From Lyophyllum atratum (taxonomy: Eukaryota > Basidiomycota > Agaricomycetes > Agaricales > Lyophyllaceae): DNA of 64,000 nt. Below, piece after piece: positions 57,801 through 64,000 of the stretch. The first letter of the stretch is position 1. Each line of letters opens with the position of its first letter. Made by a program: the position numbers and the translations under genes. The stretch lies in the NCBI GenBank assembly GCA_014905825.1, contig JACGCN010000001.1, forward strand, positions 2,294,001 to 2,358,000, read 5' to 3'. Under the pieces are notes generated by a model. It was not told the origin of the DNA and ran no database searches. It worked only from the letters and a program-made list of their open reading frames with translations.

Positions 57801-58756
57801 ATGGACGATTCAGACGACGAAATTATCAGTGTGCTACCTATACATTACTCGACAAGACATGCTCCGGATATCCAGATTCACCAGTTTCCTCTGTTGACCC
57901 GGCCCCTACAAGTCCCTCCCTCGGCGGCGTCAAGTGGAAAACGAATCACTGCGCGGATCAAACCTTCAGTCCATAGGTTGGAGATTCACGTTCCAGCCGA
58001 CACACGCCCTGAAGTCTGGAACGTGGAACGTACCAAAGAGCTTGGGGCCGCGCGCGTAGAGGATGATCGGGAAAAAAATCAAGAATCAAAAGGCAAGACG
58101 CGAGAAGGAGAGGAGCCACGGCTAAGCGAGATCCGTATGCAGAGCGAAGAAATCCCCCAGAAAGGTAATTATATGTTAGGAGTAGTTCGCGACGGTAGGT
58201 AGCTTTCGCATCTCCGACAATGCATCCATCAATCTAACAGCAAAGCGCAGGACAGCTTCACCTCCATCCAATCAGCCAGACGCATCAATTTCGACCAACT
58301 CTGACTTACTTGGATATGTTGTCACGCAAGAACAAGAGAGCGCGTAATGGGGATGAGTCTGACTCTGACGAAGGACCACCTCCGGATCCTGACGAACCAG
58401 CACCGATTCCCGTTGCCAAGAAAGAGAAAAAGGCAGTAGGAGAAGTGCGGGAGGTCCAGGTTACTGCACGGAAAGTCGAGGACAAAAGTAATGGACAGAT
58501 GCAAGGAGGTCTTTCGGTTGTCAGGAGAGAAATGCTTCAAGCTATCCGCGTTGAGGAAGACGAGGATTGGGAAGATCTCCAGGTTTATGACGTCACAGTG
58601 AGTACATCACATCCCCTTTGATTTTTTTTATCTAACCATTGTCATCAGACTAATGAGTCTGGAGAGGCATTCGAAGGTGTATTGTCACAAAATGGCGACG
58701 TACTCGAGTGCAAATCAGATATTACTACATTCCTAAAAGAAATACAAGGATTGTAG
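57801..58756 (+). CDS. RPC37: RNA polymerase III subunit RPC5/C37
   Basis: RPC5/C37 is the Pol III-specific subunit that pairs with C53 in a TFIIF-like subcomplex for initiation and termination. Start MDDSDDEIISVLPIHYSTRH; then IQIHQFPLLTRPLQVPPS, RITARIKPSVHRLEIHVPAD (Sin-like dimerisation fold), EIPQKGNYMLGVVRDGQLHL, HQFRPTLTYLDMLSRKNKR, a Pro/Asp-rich loop, and VVRREMLQAIRVEEDEDWED. Introns (58194-58250 and 58595-58648) restore the frame; the last exon ends FLKEIQGL. The start follows the acidic MDDSDDE typical of the family. No disruption seen. Confidence 0.87.
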
Positions 58757-58810
58757 TCTAGACTTCGCGAGCATGTGACGCTGTCACGACGCGTCTTCTC
58801 AATTACCAAA

Positions 58811-61800
58811 ATGCAAAGCGATAGCGCAACTGAATCCGACCCTGACTCTTTCACCGAGGCATATGAACCTAACCTTGTCTCTCTTCCAGACTTCCAAGAG
58901 GAACACGCTCTTCATTACGAAGATCTACGCGAGGCCACCCTTCACGCCCTTGAACAGATTAAACAATTCGATCTAACCGCCGTTCAGCGCGTAAGTGCTC
59001 TCTTCATGCCACGAGCTACTCTTCACCATCTATCAGGACACTAGCCTTCACCAGGAGATCCTGAATGCCTCCAACATCGTCCTGCGCTTCTTGGACCGTA
59101 GTTGCTCTCCCGCGCACACAGATCGTGTGGCTGAAGCCCTTTCCGTTTTCCCTTGCCTCGGTACGTCGAGCGTTGCTGCTGTTCGAATTCTACCTTACGC
59201 TCATCAGTGGATATCGAGTTTTTATCGATTCTATTCCACCATAGGAAAGTATCACGTACGATTGCTGCCCAAGCAGCCATTCACAACCCAGTCGCCACCG
59301 TCGTTTGCTGGGTGGATGTTGTCTTGGCGAAATTGAGTGCATTGATTCTGACTGTTGCCAGTGGTTTTTCTCCTCATCCCCTACCCCCCTACTCAAAATT
59401 CATACAATCACAACGTGAAGAGGACGACGTGCGGGCAGCCACTCAGCTTCCTGGTAACTTTCGATGTCTACATCATTTCAATATGCTGAAATGAGTTTAG
59501 AAAAATGGCAATCCATCGTTGACGTTATTGCATCGAATAAAAGGTCTCCTGCAGCTATGCGCCTCGCAACTCGCCTGATATTCGCAGCCTACGTAATGGG
59601 ACCTCAACTGAATGCTCATGAGGACTGGATTGATCCTGAGTATGCAAACGCACTGGTTAACTCGTGGCATTCATTCACGAGGAGGCCTTTTTTTAGTGTC
59701 CAGCCAGAAGTTGTCATGGCTGCGATACTTCGTAATGCCAAGCACAGGCCCATGAATGGATTTTCTTCAATATCTTCAACGCTGCGACACGATATGGAAG
59801 AACGAGCAAATCATGCAATGATTGTTTCTATCTACTCGGTCTGCTATTAGACGTCATGATACACAGTCAGTCTTGGGTGCTAACGTTTCTCTCTTCAGGC
59901 TAGTCAAGGAGCCAAGGGAAGATGCCAAGCTAGCAAGCCCTTGTCACCGATGAGGATACACGGTCTGAGTTACCTGCTCACCATCCTACAACTAGCGCTG
60001 CACGGGAACGTTGGTTCCTGTGGTCAGACCGTACTACTTTACGAAGACCTTAATCTGGCGCAAGTGATTCTTGTAAGATGGGGCAATTTGGTACCTTGGT
60101 CTTGCGCAACGTGGCATGATCAGAGAATCGCGAACGTCGAATGTATCGCTGACTTGGTAAGCCTGCCAGAGGACGTAGAAGTTACCAGCGACTCAAGCGA
60201 GTAGACAATAACTTGGCTTTACCATCTCAACTCGCCTTTCTGTGCAGATTCTACCTTTCATTGCCTGCCTGAATTTACTGTTCAGCTGGAGTCTACGCTC
60301 ACAAATCACTCATACTTCGGCGGAATCATTCTTGTATGTCTTACATGCATGCATGACAATGATTGTTACTGAACCTTTGGCCGTTCTAGCAGGTCCTACA
60401 TCGGCTCATGATAGAGGCGCAAGAAGCTCACACCCTTCAGGGACCAGAAAACATTTCCTTTGACCTCGCCGTCGTCCTCCAGAAATCATGCGCAGCCGTT
60501 ATCCAATTCCTTCGTATCAACGTAGAGACTCGTCACCCTCGTTTCGAAGATGTGGTCCAGCCAATATGTCGGTCCCTCTTGGCTCTGTTTTGCTCCTTAG
60601 GGGACAAGAAGGGAGATCTGAACGGTGTGTACAAACCTTGCTATCATTTGGTCATTTGTAATAGAAGACTGCGCAGCCAAAGATCTTATCATTGAGGCTC
60701 TCACTCTCTTTGATACCGCAACGCTGAGATCATCCTTCCAAGCCCTCCGAAAAGATCCTCATACTCAACTGGATGCTAAACTCAACGAAGGTGAGCATGT
60801 CTGGCAATGTACTGGCCAACTTGATGACCCGTTGTACAAAGATATTGCTAGGTCTTCTAGGTTGACCTTCTTCACTTTCGTTCCGAAACTGCCTTCCTGA
60901 CCCGGCTGTCAAGGAAATTGAACCAAGTACAAGCTGTGCGTAACGATGGCTCACCGGCCACTGCCTTTACGTCGACCTTCCTGGTTGTAAAATGCACGCT
61001 ATGCTTCCTGGCCTTGACATGGTACAGCGAGGCTGAAAGCTGTATTATTCCACAACACGCATCGTCTCTGCTCTCGACAACCATGGACACTCTCCTTCAT
61101 GGATCATACAATTCTTGTGAATTCCATGCCATGCGTGACGCTCTCCTGACCGCTGTTGCTGTCTCGGGCCGTTTATGTGGCCCTGGTGAGGTCTGTGTCA
61201 TAGAAGAACAAATTTTCTGGGACCTTGCCACTCGGTCGGAATGCACCAACTTCATCGCGGCCTGTACGTCAACTCAGACTACATCGACAATGATTGCCTC
61301 CTCACATGAATGCATCCATCTAGCATCTTTCGCCCACCGAGTCATGGTAACAGAATACCGTAGTGATGATCTCTCATTGGCTGAAGCTTGGTGCTACCTA
61401 CGCGACGTTCTCCTGTTGATACTTAGTCGTCGTTTTGCGGAAGATGATGAAGCTCTTGCGCTGCTGGTATGCCCAGTACTCTGTAGCGCAATGGCGAAGA
61501 TGGTTCAGACTACCTCGTCTGCCGGTACGTGTCATCAAACGAGATTCATGTTTCGCAGCGCAGCCTGATTTGTAATAGTTAATTTTATTCTCTCCTCACC
61601 TTGGACGATGAGCTTGTGCTCAGAATTACGATCGCTGATTGCTGCAGAATATTCACCGGACGAGCAGTATTATTCTCTCCTTCAGCAGCGACTCAGGGAA
61701 GCCGGGAGAACGTTCCTGGACCAGGTAACACAATCATACTTCAGCAGAAAGCTTCATTATTGATGTTCCCAAATAGATAGCTCAGAAACTTCAGCGATCC

Positions 61801-61869
61801 ACGGTGTCGATAGTACGGCACTCGCGATCACGTTTACGCCACATTGATCAATTTTTTCTTATAGGATGA
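58811..61869 (+). CDS. Large helical protein of unknown function
   Basis: Not recognised. Start MQSDSATESDPDSFTEAYEP. Exons can be followed through LREATLHALEQIKQFDLTAV, LHQEILNASNIVLRFLDRS, IEFLSILFHHRKVSRTIAAQ, LEKWQSIVDVIASNKRSPAA, GPENISFDLAVVLQKSCAAV, VVQPICRSLLALFCSLGDKK, MRDALLTAVAVSGRLCGPG and LSLAEAWCYLRDVLLLILSR. The end is QYYSLLQQRLREAGRTFLDQ, an intron, then IAQKLQRSTV to DQFFLIG. About ten introns and 850-950 residues, mostly helices of the HEAT/ARM kind, suggest a scaffold. Several intron borders (59160-59215, 59455-59495, 60330-60395) are uncertain. Confidence 0.6.
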
Positions 61870-61976
61870 GCATGGCATCGATGTCAGGCAGTCGCGTTTG
61901 GTGTTTTGCTATGCCCGAACGGGCTCTCGCCTTGTCCTTGTTCCACAAATATGATGTATAAACGTGTGCGGATATC

Positions 61977-63329
61977 TCAAGGCTGGATTGTGGGGCCAGA
62001 GTCCTCAACGTAGATACCGCTGTAGTAGATGTTTTCCTCTATAATCGCCTGCGCGTTTCCATTGATGGGAAGTCTCAACGAACCTGCACGTTTGGAAAGG
62101 TCAGCGCACAATGACATATTTTTCTGAAGTCAGCACGTACCGACATGCCAATCGTTCCCGCCGTTCCCGTTCAACGAACCAGTGTAGACCTTTTGCAACT
62201 GGCTACCACCAGTGGAAACCCACAGACCTCCAGGAGAACCAGTCCCGAGGGCGAAATTGTACTATAACGCGTTTCATCAGACTGTCAAGCATTTGTGCGA
62301 GTGTCGTCAAATTACCCAGGTTCCCTTCACCGGGGTGACTGTCCAGATCGTCTTACCGCCAGTGATCACTCGAAGCGTGTCCGCTACCCCGGTTTGCCCT
62401 TGGGTAAGGTTAGTCGATAGCGTTGAAGGACGGCGTGCTACGTACCAGAGAGTTGTCCGTATTTGATGTCGGCATAGTGTCCTATACTTCCATTGTCACC
62501 AGTTTAGAGGCATGGAAACACGACCCTGTGCTTACCCTCCCGGAAGACAACAGTAAACGTACGCCTGAGAAATCTGAAGGAATACCTGATGTTCATAGGC
62601 AGGGTCTAGGAGTCTGTGTCAGAACAGTGAGGAGAATGTATATAGCTGCAACGCACCTGGTGGGTTTACAGTCGGAATCTGAAGGGAGACGTGATAGAAC
62701 CTACGTATTTCACAAGTTGGTAAACGTTGATAGGACTGTCAACACAATGACGAACAGGTTGCCAGAAAGCGAGCGAGCGGATTGGGGTATGAGCTCCGTC
62801 CTAAGCATTGGACCACCGTTCCAGGTCGAAGTAGACGTAAGTTTGACTTTGACACCTTGTTTGGCGGTGGTAGCTAATCGCGGGGTGTAAGACCTTCTAC
62901 CTAGTATGTCACTTTCAAGAAATGACGCACTCGCAGGGTTCTTGTACTGTGAGCCCAAGGTCAACCAAGATGATGCTTTTTCACTCTGTCGCAAACGTTA
63001 AGACGGGGGAGACGCTGGGTCGTTCTAATTATGTCTCTTACGTGGAGATTACCCTGATGGATTGTCACAAGGGCCTGGTACGAAAACTTGTTCGTAAAAT
63101 ATGGCACTCACATAGATGTATGTCTGATATGTTCCAACTTGGTTACTCCAGCTCCCAAGTGTCGAAGTCAACTGCTGTGCTGCAATGAAGGTGAGCCCAA
63201 GGAGAATAATAAATATCTTACGAGGCTAACCCTGGCTAACCTATAGTTGTTGAACCTGCCATCCCAAATGACGGCAGCCGAGGTGATTGAAGCAGAGGCA
63301 AGAGCGATAATAGAAGTAGTAAACTTCAT
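61977..63329 (-). CDS. Glycoside hydrolase family 131 protein, secreted
   Basis: GH131 enzymes are fungal endo/exo beta-glucanases acting on beta-1,3-, 1,6- and 1,4-glucans. The start MKFTTSIIALASASITSAAV is a signal peptide, followed at once by IWDGRFNNYS, the family N-terminus. Later exons give LGSWSNQVGTYQTYIYG, LTLGSQYKNPASASF, KQGVKVKLTSTSTWNGGPM and LRTELIPQS, all GH131 hallmarks. The last exon gives LRLPINGNAQ and ENIYYSGIYVEDSGPTIQP, as at GH131 C-termini. The gene has many introns and the middle exons (62100-62650) were not all resolved. It is the only carbohydrate-active enzyme in the window, consistent with a saprotrophic or wood-associated fungus. Confidence 0.78.
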
Positions 63330-63881
63330 CGAGTTGGAGTGGGGAGGATTATTCTGCCAGATACAAGGTGGATTGTCGCTTTGAAACCTGTAGATCTGTA
63401 CCGTCTATGATGGTTCTTTAGAGTCAAACGACTTGAAAGGGGAAAACGTCGGACCGACATGAACCCGTCTTCGGTAACACGCTAGTAGACATTTTCAAAG
63501 CGAAAACAATTATCGTGGTTCAAAATTGCTATCGTTAACGGGGCATATGTAGATGCCCTTCCGAGGAGTCTACCGTATATCCGAGTGGTATTTTCGTAAC
63601 AGTGAGTTTTATCTGGTTGAGGCGTTTCATGGGCTAAGCGCTCGGATCAGGGATCAGTCATGGGTTCACCAAGTTGGAAAGCTGGAAGAGGACCGGCATA
63701 ACACAAGGATTAGAAGGTAAGGACGGAATGAACTCAGCAGTAGGGAGATCGGAGAGATCTCGCAACACGTGGTACTGTATCATCAGGTCTTACATAAGAC
63801 ATAATGTCTTTTCCAAGCAACCCTTCTGAGCGCATTTCGTGACTTTCAACGGAACTCCCATCTCGCCCCTTTGCCCCAAGA
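63330..63881. other. Divergent spacer, nothing recognised
   Basis: A 552-bp spacer between the GH131 start and the next plus-strand ATG. It must hold both promoters. No RNA gene or repeat seen. Confidence 0.4.
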
Positions 63882-64000
63882 ATGGCCTCTTTTCACTCGC
63901 AAAATCACCGCCGCCGTTCTCACTCTGCATCGCCGTCGTCTCCAAGTGCACGCTCTCCAGATAAGTCCTGGCGAGCTGCTACCAAGAGAGCCTATCCACA
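63882..64000 (+). CDS. Start of a gene cut by the window edge
   Basis: An ATG opens MASFHSQNHRRRSHSASPSS and continues in frame, rich in Ser, Arg and Pro, to the last base of the window. A pyrimidine-rich leader (..CATCTCGCCCCTTTGCCCC) precedes it, as in other genes here. Only 39 codons are visible, so the product cannot be named. Confidence 0.5.
   Translation, partial: MASFHSQNHRRRSHSASPSSPSARSPDKSWRAATKRAYP

Noticed and set aside
1..64000. CRISPR arrays, bacterial operons and ribosome-binding sites
   Set aside because: The spliced genes and eukaryotic families exclude a prokaryotic source, and no regularly spaced repeat array was seen.
1..64000. tRNA or rRNA genes
   Set aside because: No cloverleaf with A and B box sequences and no rRNA motif was recognised by eye; a tRNAscan run could overturn this.

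Overview
The window looks like nuclear DNA of a mushroom-forming basidiomycete (Agaricomycetes). Genes are dense and on both strands, each broken by many short introns (about 45-90 bp, GT..AG, frequent CTAAC/CTGAC branch sites). The gene set is eukaryotic housekeeping (SmD2, Pescadillo, RPB8, CDK11, Rap1, Mmm1, SWI1, cyclin H, Pol III C37/RPC5, Rab5) mixed with families I know from Agaricomycetes (a CNH-GYF protein, GH131, and transposases that carry an exonuclease). All gene models were spliced by eye.

Layout. 0.8-2.2 kb: decayed cellular RNA-dependent RNA polymerase of the RNA-silencing type. 2.8-5.6 kb: SMD2 and NOP7, divergent. 5.8-12.1 kb: a Sec7-PH Arf exchange factor and a Ser-rich protein. 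12.2-20.3 kb: RPB8 and an alpha/beta-hydrolase (divergent), MMM1 and a tubulin-tyrosine-ligase-like gene (divergent), CDK11, then the telomere protein gene RAP1 in reverse. 20.4-32.45 kb: two almost identical 6.02-kb DNA transposons, head to tail. 32.6-41.9 kb: D-2-hydroxyglutarate/D-lactate dehydrogenase, a CNH-GYF protein, and a peroxisomal acyl-CoA ligase. 42.4-52 kb: Rab5, an arrestin-like adaptor, SWI1, a DUF1764 protein, cyclin H. 52-64 kb: a secreted Ser/Thr-rich protein, adenylate kinase 6 (FAP7), a multi-pass membrane protein, RPC5, a large helical protein, GH131, and the start of one more gene at the edge.

The most unusual content is the transposon pair. Each copy has 28-bp imperfect terminal inverted repeats. 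The pair as a whole is flanked by a perfect 8-bp target duplication (AATTGACA), and the copies are joined by a 6-bp remnant of it (AATTGA). Each copy encodes one large spliced protein: AT-hooks, a DUF6729-like Cys domain, a putative DDE core split by a complete DEDDy 3'-5' exonuclease, and a C-terminal Cys cluster. This ties a widespread, poorly explained Agaricomycete protein family to a mobile element with 8-bp target duplications. The pair sits 139 bp upstream of the RAP1 start codon.

A second pattern is quality-related. Between about 3.6 and 12.4 kb, conserved genes, including presumably essential NOP7 and RPB8, need single-base corrections, several of them in short homopolymers, to read through. 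The genes I traced in detail beyond 12.4 kb need none. I read most of these as sequence errors, not true gene loss. The RdRP remnant, with several stops and an eroded catalytic loop, looks like a real pseudogene.
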